From: Morinoia aosen
Lineage: Eukaryota; Arthropoda; Malacostraca; Amphipoda; Talitridae
DNA: 64,000 bases
NCBI GenBank assembly: GCA_030386875.1
Contig: CM059577.1
Span: forward strand, 24,625,038 to 24,689,037
Reading direction: 5' to 3'
This document shows, piece by piece, positions 23,801-34,811 of this stretch. How positions within the stretch are numbered: position 1 is the stretch's first letter; each line of letters opens with the position of its first letter. The translations under genes were made by a program, and so were the position numbers. The notes beneath the pieces are model-generated. The model searched no databases, had not been told where the DNA came from, and saw nothing but the letters and a program-made list of their open reading frames with translations.

Positions 23801-26800
23801 CAAACTACAGCACAGAAGTTTTTAATAGAGGAAATGGAAAGGCCTCATTATTAAGTATGGTTTAGAGAACAAGGAATTTATGGTGTGTTTCTATATATGA
23901 CCTCTTCTCATAGAAACAAGATTAAAGATTAGATTAGATTAGATTATAAGTTAGTTTAAGTCTCCCTAACTGCTACAAAAAAAGAGCGTATCAAAGAGAG
24001 GAAAGAGGAAGGCACCATTTAGTATGGATTAAAGGAATGCAGAATCTAATGAATGTCTTCCTCCATGTCCTCCTCAGGACATGGAACGATTACATGATTA
24101 GATATGCCTCCCAAACTACAGCACAGAAGTTTTTAATAACCTAAGAAAATTGAGACACAGCTGATGCAAGTTAAAAATGAATGCTAATAAACAGAATCCC
24201 ATTACTAGTCAAGGTAAATAGCAGTGATTTATAACTGAAAATGAATTCAAAGTGGATTAAATTTAATGAGTTTGCTTTAGCCTCTCTAACCACAACAAAA
24301 TTATTCTAAAAAGAGGCAGAATAGATAATTTAGTAGAGAGCTAAGAGAAAAAGGACTCTATGCACAAGGCGCATTTCTACATGATCCCTAGCATACTTAA
24401 CTAGCAAGTTAGAAAGAAACAGTAAGTTGGGAAAGAAGTTCATGAAACAAGATAAAAGTTGAAGAAGAAAGTAGTAGGTGCTGAAAAACAGGACAGCAGT
24501 GAACCAAAAAAGGAGGTCCTTAACATAACAAAAAATGTTTTATTTTACCAAAAAGAGAGCCTACATAACTCTCATCTCAGGCCCTCACACATTTTCCCCC
24601 TGGGAGTGCTAATTCCCATAGATACAATAGTTGTATCCCCTTAAGGGGAGAAACAAGATTAAAGTCGCAGAAGAAAGTCAGTTGCACCTAAAAAAAAGAA
24701 AAAATGGACAGCAGTGAAACAAAAAAAAGAGGGTCTGCAAGAAACAAGGAACTCGTATGCATACTTAACCCTAAGCTTAGGACCTGACATTTTACTCCTG
24801 AGAGTATTAATTTCTATAAATGCAGCAGTTTAACTGTTCAGTGAGGACTATCTTGTAATAATTTCCAATATAACTATGAATATGTCAGGCAGATGAAAAT
24901 TATACTGTTTTAATATTATTCTATGGATTATATTCCAATGCAGCCATCCCCTTGCAGCTCTTACATACCAGCTATTCCAATACAGCCATTCAATTGCAGC
25001 TATTCAGTTTTTATTCCATTGTTTCAATTCAAATACCTTTACTGTTCATTACTAATTACTATTTCATTGCTAATTTCATAGTGTTTCAATTCTATAGCAT
25101 CTGTTTTACTGCTCTTTCACATAATGAATATAGTGGTGAGTACCAAGACACATGAGAGACTAGGATACAATTCTACTACTAGAAAAATTAACCAGCATAA
25201 ATACCCATGCTCATCTACAATTATTGCATGCAAAAGCTGAAGAGCAACAGAAAGTACAATTTGACTTAGTGAGAAGAGTTCAAGAGAAATTAAATTTTGA
25301 AGTTCAATACCTCACAATACTCTGAAGTACATACAACAAACCACATCTCCGCCCACTCTCATGAACAGTGAGGGTATATGCTATGGTGTTCTGGATTGAA
25401 TAGAGCACTAAAATATACTACACTGGGAAGGTGTATCAAAATACAAACCAGACAAGGATTTTGCATCAGGTGCCTCCCACTTACATGATTATCACGTCCT
25501 GTAGTGTTGCTGAGCCTCTCTATTGAATTGGTGATGATGGCGTCTTCTGTCTCAGAAAACCAAACTGGAGGAGAATGAGGGTATGTCTCCTGCGCAAGAT
25601 ATCTTCAATTACTTATTTATATTTTACATGAAATCCAAACTAATTTTTGTACAATGCTAACACTAAACATAGGCAGACAGTACATTTTTAAGAAGTAAAA
25701 AATTACAAAAAAAATCTGAAAATTATTTAAAATGACTGGCAATGTACTGAAAGTAAGGGATTATGCTATAACTCAAACATGAAAACACTCAATGCAATAC
25801 ATGGTATAAAAGTTAATTTGAACAACTGTTACATGGGAACATTTCAGATCAGTTTTAAATTAGCCCATGCAGTGTATATGATACCCACATTTGGCATACA
25901 TGGGAGCAGACTAGTATTTCATCTGTTTATCCAGAAGGTACAAGTTCAAAGGAAATGTTTTTCACTTCAACAATGCCCACCACAAAGCATAACTGAACCA
26001 GTGGCACAATTTAAGAATTAGGAAACCAATTTCAATGGAATAGTTTACTAAATTTGGTTTTCACTTGCTACAATAATAAAAATTTAGTAGTACCATTTAA
26101 ACGTATTTCACAAAAAAATGGTATACTGCTACACACTTTTCAACATTCTGATTGTGTCTGGGCCTGAGAAAGCAGTCTCATATTCTTCCTTTGACTGAAC
26201 AATACATACCAGAAAAAGCTTGAAACCAGTAATGGTATTCATGCTGCATCTCACTTACTTCCTAGCATGGACTTTCACCTACTAGAGATACTAAAACATT
26301 GCAGAGCCTACCAAGACCAAAATGACCAATGTAAAATGAAATATAGAGCTACCTCTGGGGTTCAACAGGCATAAATTAGACTTGGAGAGCACTTACAAAA
26401 ATTTCAGTTGAAGCTTACAAGCAATTGTTTTGCAACATTTGTTTCCGGTTTGCAGAAAGAGATTAATTCAAGCCTTTGTTCTAAAGTAGCCCACATTTGG
26501 CTCTTTAAAGTACATTTGGCTCTAAAAATTACACTCATGAAAGAAGAAATTAACTATTGTAATTTAACCCGCGCACTGTAACTGGTCGCCTCATTTACCA
26601 GGCTCACTGGTTGCCAGACGTAAGGCATAACCCCAAGTTGTTATACACCAAAATGATCGTCTCAGCGAGTGCTACACAGCTGGAGCCAGAAACCCCCACA
26701 TTGTGGGGGTTAAGGCAGAGCTCCAACCACTTGGAAGTTGGGAGGGGTAAGCACAGTCAGTGTGGTAAATGAGGCGACCGTGAGAGGGTGTGCGTGCGAA

Positions 26801-29800
26801 CAGTCAGTGGCAGCCTCAGTTACCAGCGAAACTACTCAGGGCCTTATTTCGCCTTATTTCGTAAAAATGGCAAATAAGACAAATCTGAAGTCAGTAGCGT
26901 GTAGAGCAGTATTTTATTCATATTGTGTGAAAATTACAAGTTTCGAAACACTATACTTACAGTAATATAACCAGACATGCAAACATGCATTTATGTAGGA
27001 ACTAAAACGTAGAATGGATAACACCTAGTAGACATAAATGGTCATAACTTTTTTTCTAATTGTTGTAGAGGAAAAATAAAAACATCAGCAGGTTTGGAAG
27101 GATTTTCTGCATAAAATAGCAGTGAAAAACATTACATTGTTCCCAAAACACAAAAATGGCCATTGATCTCTTTGAAGCAATGTTGTGCAAAAATCTACGG
27201 AGTTTGACTCCATATTACAAAGAAACGGTTCAAGTTATCAAAAATCTGACAACATCAAAGTGTAAAGCAACATTTTTTACTCATTACTTCATATTTTTAC
27301 ATCTCTGCCTATTACGGTAAGTGAACAGGGAACGGCAGAGTAACGCGGGTAAATTGACTACTTTTCTGAGGGATGCGCGACCGTGCGCGGGTTAACTCAG
27401 TAGTGACAATTTTATAAAATCAAACAGCACAAAAGCTTTGAAACTATATGATTCATTTGCAAATTTTTCTTACATAAAACTTAGAAAAATACTAAAATTA
27501 TCTAAAAATTGAGACACAGCTGATGCAAGTTAAAAATGAATGCTAATAAACAGAATCCCATTACTAGTCAAGGTAAATAGCAGTGATTTATAACTGAAAA
27601 TGAATTCAAAGTGGATTAAATTTAATGAGTTTGCTTTAGCCTCTCTAACCACAACAAAATTATTCTAAAAAGAGGCAGAATAGATAATTTAGTAGAGAGC
27701 TAAGAGAAAAAGGACTCTATGCACAAGGCGCATTTCTACATGATCCCTAGCATACTTAACTAGCAAGTTAGAAAGAAATTTATGGGCAACAAAATGTGGA
27801 GGAGAAAGTCTTGAAGAAAGGACAGCAGTGAATTAAAGCAAAAATTATTCCATAACAAAATAAGGAAGCTATTCCATACCAAAAAAAGGTAAGGCCTACC
27901 TTATGTTTTACTCAGTACTTCAAATAATTCTCCTAAGAGCATTATTTCTACCAGATACAATAGTTGTCACATCATGAGGGGAAATTCATAATTAAAGTGT
28001 AATTTACTGTTAGAAAATCATCAGTTAGAACTTTTTTGCTTTGCCTTCTTGAGGCATCATCAGATGCCACTTTATATTTTCACTCATAAGAAGCAAATGT
28101 TAAGCATCAAAAAATACTAAGGATATCTGAGAATGCCACCTCATGTGGTTACATTTGGCAACTCACGCCTCAACTGCAAGCATGGCAGCAGTTTGTATTG
28201 CATTCATTGAAGAGGTGAGGATGATATGTTAGTGCTAACTAATATTGATTTTTTGCAATTTTCATTTATTATGTTGAACAAAATAACTTTGAGGTAGTAT
28301 TCCCTAACATTGATTTTTGTTTGCATTGATGCATAAATACAAAAGCATTCATTTTATAGGAGATATATTGAAAAAGGAGCACTGTATTGAAGGAGCACTG
28401 TAGGTTCTAGCAGCAACACTGAGACCTCAATTTCTACATTGTTGAATTGGCAATAAGCATTCCTTCATATCATTAATAAGTAATCATTGTAAAAGAAGCA
28501 TTTCTGCACAATTTACACAATGTTATCAATATAAAAAGAATTTATATTAATGAAATCATTTTATATAGGGCTCATAATTATGAAAATGCTTCTTGCAAAT
28601 ATTTTGGTTCAATTATAACTGCCATCATGTTTGAGGTATTTTCATTGACCTAAAAATAAATAATGCACACTAAATGTGGATATGCGAGTAATTAAGTTTG
28701 ATGTCCTAAGAAATGTCTGGTAAAGGGCTCAGCTTGATAGAGATAAGGAATGCCATCTCAGAGGATATACCATCTGACTATGAATGTAATACTGATGAAT
28801 CTGATAATAAGGCCAAGGATCAAGTTGGACAGAATCCAGGAAAACACCATGATGATAGACGATAGAGCAGTGATAACTAAAAGAAACCAAGTCAATGGAA
28901 TAAAATCCTTCTAGCATTGTCTCCAGATATTGTCACTACTGCTGATGAAGACAGAGGTAGATAATATTGGATATTCCTATTGGATAACACTCCTGGCAAT
29001 AGGAAATTGAAAAAGGCAGAGCCAACAAGTGACACTACATTTACTACTTTTTACAAAAAAAGATATAATGAAACATGAAGCTATATTCGCAAAGTTTTTC
29101 AAATGTTATATTGCTTATCAATACAACAAAGGCTAAAAATTATGTTTATAGATATATATTAAATAAGTTAGTTTTTCATTTAGTTTATATATTTTTTTTA
29201 ATAAATTTGATACAGTACATTTCATAGATTTGAACTTTTTCTATCTCTACAATATATGTCTAGCTAAAAATGATTCAGAAATATACCATTCATTAGCCAA
29301 ATGCAAATTTTTGCAATAAAGATAAGCCCTACAGCTATACCTAATATGAGCTAAATGGATCTTTCAAAATACTGATAGCATTAAAAAAAATTTGTTGTTA
29401 AATATTCAAAAATTTCAACAAAAATATGTCGAACTAGTCCATATTCTGTATTCTATGTGAAAAACACTCCAAAAATATTATAATTCAAATTTCAGAAAGC
29501 AAAGAATTTAAAACAGATTCATTTAAAATCCACGAGCTTCACAGCAATCATGAAACACAATTTTGCAAATGCATTTCAAAAACCAATACTCAATATTTTA
29601 TTGCATTCACAGTATTATAAAAGTGCTTGGACACTGCCTGGACACTTGAAAAATTTCAACCAACATGTACAAATCCAATATTTTTCTTAGTAATTTTGAA
29701 ATACAAAGATACAACTTTACTGTATACTCAATTTGGTCAATATGTATTTTAGGTGCTACATGGAAATTCAAAATTTTGTGAGTCTCACAAAATTGAGTCT

Positions 29801-32318
29801 CAAAATTTTGTGAGTCTTACTTCCTCCGGCTTTCCCGTTATCGAAGACAAACTAAACTTACCGCGCTAACTCGTAAAATATTCATTCAACAAAAAAGTAT
29901 ATGGAAAAAAAGTAGTTTATTTTGATATTATTACCATGATTCAAGCAACAAAAATTCCAAAATCAATGAGAAGCTGTTTGTCCGAGCACATTTGTCATCA
30001 AAGATGAAACTAAACCTACCGCTATAATTTGTAAAATACTCATTGACGACGGAAAGTGCATAGAAGAAAACATGTTTATTTTGATCTAATTTACTATGTT
30101 AAGGATTAGAAAAGTGGATAATTGATTCCCGGTTAATTTTCAACATTTATGGAAGATTTTAGTCACCACAGTAATTTTTGGTCACCAAAAACTACATGTT
30201 TACCAAATATTTTAGATTAAAATTTATAACTACAATAATGCAACTATGATATGCATAAAAATAATTTCTGTTACGGAATAAACATGCAAGTTACCAATAA
30301 ACCAAAGATAAAAATTCCAAGTAAGTAGTATTCTCCACAATTAAAAAGGTCAAAAAGTAGTTTACCTTCGGCAGGGAAATTAAAGATGTCGTTGCTGATA
30401 ATCACTAAATGAGCACATTTAAAAACCTTTTACATGAATGACATTATGCTCGCTGATGCGTTATTTTCTAATTATTTAACTTTGAAGTTGGCTGTCGCGC
30501 GCCACAGGAAGTGACCGCGCCAAGAGTAATTTAATTAATAATGGAAGCTAACCCCCTATTACAAACGTAAAGAGGTTGGGTCGTGAGGGTTAGCCACAGT
30601 TCTTTTAGTGAAAAGTATAAATAAAGCTTCTAACCCACCCGTTAGGGTGAATATCGCAATCTTGTTTACATCGGCACAAAGATGGCGGCGCCCATCATCT
30701 TCCAGTCGATATAAACAAACGTCACTAGAAACCTTTATTTATAATTTTCACTAAAAGAACTGTGGCTGACCCTCACAACCCAACCTCTTTACGTTTGTAA
30801 TAGGCGGGTTAACTACCCTTATTAACTAAATTACGGCCCCGGCGCCAACTTCAAAGTTCAATTATTCAAAAATAGCACATCAGCGAGCATAATGTCATTC
30901 TTGTAAAAGGTTTTGGTCAATATTGAATATAATGTTGTCAACGAATTTAATAATTTCGTAGGTATAGATAGGTAATATAGTCAATTTTAAGATGTTTTAC
31001 ATGAATGACTATGTGCCCGGAAATGCTTAGTTTAGGAGATATAGGATAAATAACGCCAGGTAAGAATAGCATTAACGGCAGTTTCGATATGGCTCTTCCG
31101 GCGTTTTGCGGACGCGGACCACGCCAAGTTTTTTGGCGGGAGTCATCAGCCTCGGTATGGTTGAGTTAAATTAAGATATTTTAGGCTTACTTAGGTTAGG
31201 ATACTTAACTAAATTAACTTTACCAAACCTAACCTCACCTATCGTTACGTCAGAACCGGATTCTGCTTATTTACCTCTCCGTTTGTTCAATTTTATAAAC
31301 GAAGTTCCTATAACTTCAAAGTTGAATATCTCCAAAAATAAGCATTTCCGGGTGCATTGTCATTCTTGTAAAACGTCTTAAAATAGACTATATTACCTAT
31401 CTATACCTACGAAATTATGAAATTCGTTGACAACATTATATTCAATATTGACCAAGGTTTTTAATTGTGCTCATTTAGTGATTGTCAGCAACGACATCTT
31501 TAATTTCCCTGCCAAAGGTAAACTAAAACATTGACCATTAAAAATTATACCAGCCCATTAAAATATTCAGGTTTCACTATTTTATGCTCAGTACATACTT
31601 CTATTCTAAAGCTACATCAAAGTATAAAAAATTTCACTCAAATTGCCCGTACAATTAAACAAGTCAAAACATAGGACTCTTGAGGTTCTGGAATTGGACT
31701 TATTTTCAAGTTTGCATGAGTCAAACGAGCACATAAAAAATTGGCTAATCAGGTTATAGAGCTAAAGTAATTTTAAATGCACCAAGACTTTAGGTGATTT
31801 TGAGACACACACAAATGTATAACCCAAGTATTTCTAATCACTATCAGCCAAGAGTCATAATTTACCACAGTTCTGAGTGATTGTTAGGTCTATACTTGAC
31901 CCGAAATATCGCCCTAAACTCAATTATATATATAGTTTAACCACGTAATAAAACAAATATAATAACTTTATAAAACTCAATATCCTAGAGTTTAGAGAAT
32001 AATATCTACATGGCAGGCTTTAATTTTAAATTTAAATGATAAACAAAGGCCCTTAAGAGCCGACCTTGGGCTACTTCCTTTCCTGCAATTGTAGACAACG
32101 TATATCAACTAGCAAGATTGGAGACTTCTCACAAAGTTTACACAAGCCTAACTCACCGTAATATTGGCGTGAATATCATACTTCTTGCCAGTTTTGGAAA
32201 CAAATCGACACGTAAGTTCATCTACACTGGCAGCTACGACCTGAAAAAGCTGGTCAGACTTTGGGAAAGCATTCTCCAGTACTCTGATTTCTTGCTTCAA
32301 AGTGGTTAAACAGGCCAT
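11776..32318 (-). CDS. UBE2Q2: UBE2Q-type ubiquitin-conjugating enzyme E2, complete gene (8 coding exons)
   Basis: Joining 32318-32157, 25589-25485, 23352-23206, 21679-21409, 20315-20164, 15267-15055, 13080-13014 and 11807-11776 gives one 382-codon frame; human UBE2Q2 is 375 aa. All junctions are GT-AG with matching phases (0,0,0,1,0,0,1). The N-terminal part (residues 1-138) matches the RWD-like region of the family. An acidic linker (about 141-160) follows, then the C-terminal UBC fold (about 205-382) with the active-site Cys at residue 308 in [14 protein letters not shown] and the typical end [10 protein letters not shown]2 enzymes of this family carry ubiquitin on that Cys and pass it to E3 ligases or substrates. 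It could equally be called UBE2Q1; arthropods usually have one such gene. Introns hold a LINE, retroposons, MITEs and a minisatellite. Confidence 0.93.
12549..12768. mobile_element. 220-bp MITE with TTAA duplications
   Basis: Perfect 16-bp inverted repeats including the target site (cttaagggggtcctcc at 12544-12559, complement at 12758-12773). TTAA sits at both outer edges (12545-12548 and 12769-12772). No coding capacity. TTAA duplication is typical of piggyBac-like transposons; the GGGGGTCC terminus is not the usual CCC start, so the family is uncertain. It lies in UBE2Q intron 7. Confidence 0.75.
13014..13080 (-). CDS. UBE2Q2: UBE2Q exon 7 (residues 351-372)
   Basis: Acceptor tgttgcag, donor G|GTGAGT in phase 1. 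It reads [20 protein letters not shown] then KN, matching the family [20 protein letters not shown]. Confidence 0.9.
13927..15103 (-). repeat. 49-bp minisatellite built from the UBE2Q exon 6 / intron 6 junction
   Basis: Units repeat on an exact 49-bp grid: donor positions fall at 15054, 15005 and so on down to 13976 (22 steps of 49, 23 sites). Each unit on the minus strand contains the last exon bases (GGTTTGGTGCTAGCAAAG) followed by a GTGAGT donor. At least two units (14417 and 14613) carry GC instead of GT. Two broad unit types tend to alternate (..accaaaccgtatcc.. and ..accaacccgtaccc..), hinting at 98-bp higher-order steps. The lowest units (below 13976) are strongly diverged. Confidence 0.95.
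15055..15267 (-). CDS. UBE2Q2: UBE2Q exon 6 with catalytic Cys (residues 280-350)
   Basis: Acceptor cttttgcag, 71 codons, donor AAG|GTGAGT. It reads [11 protein letters not shown], then [18 protein letters not shown]; the Cys codon is at 15181-15183. The exon ends [13 protein letters not shown]. Ending instead at AAA|GTAGGC, 9 bases earlier, would give QFGASK, which matches the human boundary without the extra VGK. The exon end and its donor are the founder unit of the 49-bp minisatellite downstream (13927-15103). Confidence 0.92.
16436..16765 (-). repeat. retroposon family A copy
   Basis: Nearly full-length copy from the TAATC-type tail (agattagattataggttag) to ttttccccctgggagcgcc. The final CCCCTCAGGG end is lost. 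It lies in UBE2Q intron 5. Confidence 0.8.
17235..19912 (-). mobile_element. 5'-truncated, decayed non-LTR retrotransposon (RTE-like LINE)
   Basis: Read on the minus strand from 19912 downward. First comes the end of an APE-type endonuclease ([20 protein letters not shown]). Then a basic linker ([19 protein letters not shown]). Then reverse transcriptase blocks ([64 protein letters not shown]). Then the C-terminal domain ([33 protein letters not shown]). The active-site motif is FADD. Frameshifts and stops separate the blocks, so it is dead. The 3' end carries a conserved-looking UTR (ccatcgggaagataagcccg) and a TATG-rich tail near 17235. Clade assignment to RTE is by overall look only. It lies in UBE2Q intron 5. 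Confidence 0.88.
19913..19958 (-). repeat. fragment of retroposon family A
   Basis: Matches aggaaggaggaaggcaccat and tatggagataagaga of the family and abuts the 5' edge of the LINE remnant. Confidence 0.55.
20164..20315 (-). CDS. UBE2Q2: UBE2Q exon 5 (residues 229-279)
   Basis: Acceptor tgtgcag, entering in phase 1 with GA to complete Gly; donor AAG|GTTCGT in phase 0. It reads [18 protein letters not shown] and [16 protein letters not shown], the central strands of the UBC fold (family: IYSVELINDSLYDWHVKL). Confidence 0.92.
20738..21037 (-). repeat. retroposon family A, old copy
   Basis: A diverged match runs from ccccaacatagacgttccaa to the segment ccttcagc near 21037. It lies in UBE2Q intron 4, between exons 5 and 4. 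Confidence 0.65.
21409..21679 (-). CDS. UBE2Q2: UBE2Q exon 4 (residues 139-228)
   Basis: Acceptor tttccag, donor G|GTCAGT in phase 1. The exon encodes an acidic linker rich in Glu and Asp, followed by the highly conserved start of the UBC part: [20 protein letters not shown] and [19 protein letters not shown] 26-base piece of this exon (21612-21637) recurs exactly at 24050-24075. Confidence 0.92.
23206..23352 (-). CDS. UBE2Q2: UBE2Q exon 3 (residues 90-138)
   Basis: Acceptor tgttgcag, 49 codons, donor GTGAGC. It reads [20 protein letters not shown] and then a Pro/Ser-rich stretch; [11 protein letters not shown] matches the family KLICELCSLY. A family A retroposon directly abuts the acceptor, with its target-site duplication spanning the exon edge (see findings). 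The frame could also run on past the donor, but the family alignment favours splicing here. Confidence 0.88.
23361..23714 (-). repeat. retroposon family A copy sitting on the UBE2Q exon 3 acceptor
   Basis: Full-length copy from the tail (gattagattag at 23361) to the 5' end (ccccctgagggg at 23714). The flanks ccacctgcaaca (23349-23360) and ccacccacaaca (23715-23726) match at 10 of 12 bases and look like the target-site duplication. That duplication includes the first exon 3 bases and the AG. Confidence 0.85.
23928..24648 (-). repeat. retroposon family A copy with its middle replaced
   Basis: A perfect 16-bp target-site duplication (agaaacaagattaaag) flanks it at 23912-23927 and 24649-24664. 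The tail-side part is 23928-24046 and the 5'-end part is 24420-24648. The bases between are foreign (see 24047-24419). The element itself landed in an older, more diverged family copy. Confidence 0.88.
24047..24419. other. mosaic patch stitched from three other places in the window
   Basis: 24050-24075 equals 21612-21637 (26 bp of UBE2Q exon 4). 24064-24083 is a hairpin with a 4-base loop (stem extends to 24062-24085). 24090-24138 equals 23779-23827 (49 bp). 24146-24419 equals 27505-27778 (274 bp with no difference that I can see). The patch replaces about 20 bases of a retroposon copy whose two ends and target-site duplication are intact. Confidence 0.88.
25485..25589 (-). CDS. UBE2Q2: UBE2Q exon 2 (residues 55-89)
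   Basis: Acceptor gcgcag, donor GTAAGT, 35 codons, phase 0 at both ends. It reads [16 protein letters not shown] and then [15 protein letters not shown], matching the family segment ESYPSSSPIWFVDSED. The splice-site assignment is unambiguous. Confidence 0.9.
26568..27391. mobile_element. 824-bp non-autonomous piggyBac-like element
   Basis: TTAA flanks both ends (26564-26567 and 27392-27395). Termini are CCCGCGCAC (26568-26576) and its complement (27383-27391). Terminal CCC plus TTAA duplication is the piggyBac hallmark. Subterminal inverted motifs (ggtcgcctcattta near 26585, taaatgaggcgacc near 26766) are present. The 75-codon open frame inside has no transposase motif. Confidence 0.85.
27505..27778. 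repeat. source of the 274-bp duplicate at 24146
   Basis: Identical to 24146-24419 at an offset of 3359 bp. The right part (27623 on) belongs to an old family A copy that continues to 27982; the left part is unique sequence. The copy boundaries here are internal to ordinary sequence, so this looks like the donor and 24146 like the recipient. Confidence 0.85.
27623..27982 (-). repeat. retroposon family A, old full-length copy
   Basis: Diverged but collinear with the family from ttgctttagcctctctaacc to gatacaatagttgtcacatc and gagggg. It lies in UBE2Q intron 1. Confidence 0.7.
30358..31525. mobile_element. compound foldback element with two internal hairpins
   Basis: Outer arms 30358-30425 and 31458-31525 are inverted copies starting tagtttacc. 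Inside are two further long inverted repeats. One pairs about 30426-30650 with 30718-30915, around cagttcttttagtgaaaa. The other pairs about 30916-31050 with 31330-31457, around ggtaatatagtc. As a single strand it would fold into a three-way junction. No coding capacity; no clear target-site duplication. Confidence 0.8.
32157..32318 (-). CDS. UBE2Q2: UBE2Q exon 1 (start codon, residues 1-54)
   Basis: The ATG at 32316-32318 sits in a good context (gcaaaATGG). The exon reads [18 protein letters not shown] to [11 protein letters not shown] and ends at a GTGAGT donor in phase 0. It aligns with the start of the family, which opens with a similar LKxE helix and an LHCNIT-like strand. No TATA box is visible upstream. 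Confidence 0.9.
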
Positions 32319-34811
32319 TTTGCTTCGTCCAATAATTCATAAGAATATTAGAAAAATCGCTTTGACGTTTGTTTCGGAGGTCAAACGAAATTTTCCATTC
32401 AATCGAATTGAAGAACACACACGATGGGAGAAAATGGCGACCAGAGCTCACGCAGGGAACTCAGCAAGGGTGCTCAGTTCGGGAGTCTACCACATTGGAT
32501 CGTTCAGCGACAAGTGTTATCGATGGTCATGACTTCACTTTTAACATACGTCGTCTGCTTTTTATGTAATTTTCTAACATGAGTGAAATATTTGCTCTGT
32601 CACTAAACGTTTAAAGTATTTTTGACAGAAATTTAAAGTACCAAATATGCAGTTGCACGTAAATTGCGTGATTCTGCACCTATAGTTTTAAAACTGAACG
32701 ATAAAAAGTGGGAAGAGAACATATGTTTGGAGTTGGTCAGCCGACAGATGTCGCTAGGAGAAAATTGTGGGACATTTAAATCTATTTAAATGTTGCGCAC
32801 ATAAACATTAGCGTGTTTTTAACTGCTACAAAACAGAGACAAGATGATTTCTTACACATGAGTAATAAAATTTCATTTTTTGTGGATAAAATTATCAATG
32901 GGGTAATTTAAACGATATAAATATGCATGAGTTATTAATGTGAACTTCGGTATGGACGTACACTATTAATTACCCTATATTGATATGATTAAAAAACTGA
33001 GTCAATGAAAATTTAGGAATTCAGTATTTTCAGGGCTTGCTAAACTCCTTAATTTCTTCGACAACTTTATGGTAAACGTTTAGATTGTATTGAAAGCGTC
33101 ATTATTCAAGTCTATTTTTAACTATTTAGTAGTTCCTTAATTTGTTTAACAGGAATCACTTGCAAGATTATGTCCGCGTACTACCGAAATTAATACAAAC
33201 TATAGCTTTGGACACAACTACTAAGACATGCTTAGTTAATGATGCGGTACTTATTTTCAAACGCCTCTGTTTCACTTATATGTACGGTCGCTGAGTAGTT
33301 TAAATCAATTATTGAATAATGTGACAGTTACAAAATTTTCACAACGTTCAAGCAACTTATTTTCACAGGGGTTACCTTGGTAAAATCATGGACGTAGATT
33401 ACTTTAATCTAATGAAATGGAGAATTTTCAAAAACAGGAATTGTCAGTTGTCCACGATGAGGTTAGTGTCTCTCAGAGTACATTATAAGGACCTCATTCT
33501 TTGGTTTCCACATACATTTAACCATGTCCAAATGAGGGGTTCTATTGATCATTCGAAGTGGATTAAAAGCCTTCATTCAAACTCGATAAGAACTATTTTT
33601 TGCGTGGGCAATTCATACGGTTTGTGTTATTATTTGAGTGGCCGATTCATAATGTTTGTGTTATTTGAATGACCAATTCAGAATGTTTTTGTGTTTGACG
33701 GATTTAGAGCAAACTTTTTTTTTGCGGTGCTATAGCCAATCCAATTAAAAATCTTGAGCTGGAAAGTTTTTAGTTCTGAAATATATGATATGAATGTAAA
33801 TACTTAAAAGGAACGCTTAGATATTATTTAGCCAGTGCTCGCAGTTGAATGTTTCGACACCGCGTAGTACAATATTTAGTGTGTAGGCCCTTTGCATGAA
33901 AGATCGAGCGTTCAAGTTCAGGATTGGAATCTTTGCATTTATTTCCGTTTAGAAAACAAAAAAAAGTTAACCATAATTATCCTCTCGGCCTAATCATATA
34001 GCATGAGACACTGGATCAACCAGTGATCGTCATCGAGTCCTGACAAATTATGAAACACTTGAAAGAAATGTGATGCGCGTCAACTTCATGATAAAAAAAC
34101 ATTTTAATAAGAAGTTCACTGCGTAACCGCTGAAGCGTAGAAAGACAATCTAAAAACTTTGTTTGCTATGAAAATTATGCGTTCAATCGTTAGATGACGT
34201 TATGTATCACTTTTAGTGCAACACGTTGCTATACCTTAAGGTTGGGGAAAAGTTTAAAAATTGATGTCGCCTGAAATGTTTTAGCTGATATAACCAGGCT
34301 TCCAGCTACGGAACAAAGCAGAGCAGTTGTTAGGTATGCGCTCTTTGAGGGAAATTCAGAGAATTTATTTGCCTCAGGCAATACACGAGTAGAACGATTA
34401 CTCAAATACATTACGATGAAAAAGTTGATATTCTTTATGAACCCAAAGTAAGTTCATTGACTGTTTAGGCATCCCATGTTGACTGATTTCTGAGTGTGCA
34501 ACTCTATATGATGTAGAAGACTTAGAAAAAAAAAACCAACTGCACAGCGCGAGAGAACAAAAAATTCTATTCACTTCTACAACGCAATGATTCGAACATG
34601 AACGCAATGAACATAGCCTTAGTTTCATTTTAGGAAATTAAGTGAAACTGTGGGAAAGAACGATTAAAAAGGAGATAAATAACTTCCGCCAGCTAGCTTC
34701 ATTAACATAAAAATTATTCAAGACTTCTTAAAAGCCGGAGTGGATTTCTTTTTACGGATGCTCGATTAGTTTAAGCGTCTCTGAATACAAAAATCTGTTC
34801 TAAAGAAAGGA

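Larger units (their letters stand above)
25590..32156 (-). other. UBE2Q intron 1
   Basis: Largest intron of the gene (6.6 kb), A+T-rich. It holds a TTAA-flanked piggyBac-like MITE (26568-27391), an old retroposon copy (27623-27982) and a compound foldback element (30358-31525). I see nothing specific in 25590-26560 or in 27990-30350, apart from a short palindrome (29770-29793). Confidence 0.6.

Noticed and set aside
29770-29793. Short palindrome aaaattttgtgag / ctcacaaaatt
   Set aside because: Too short and A+T-rich to assign a role; may be a local inversion or duplication of a few bases.
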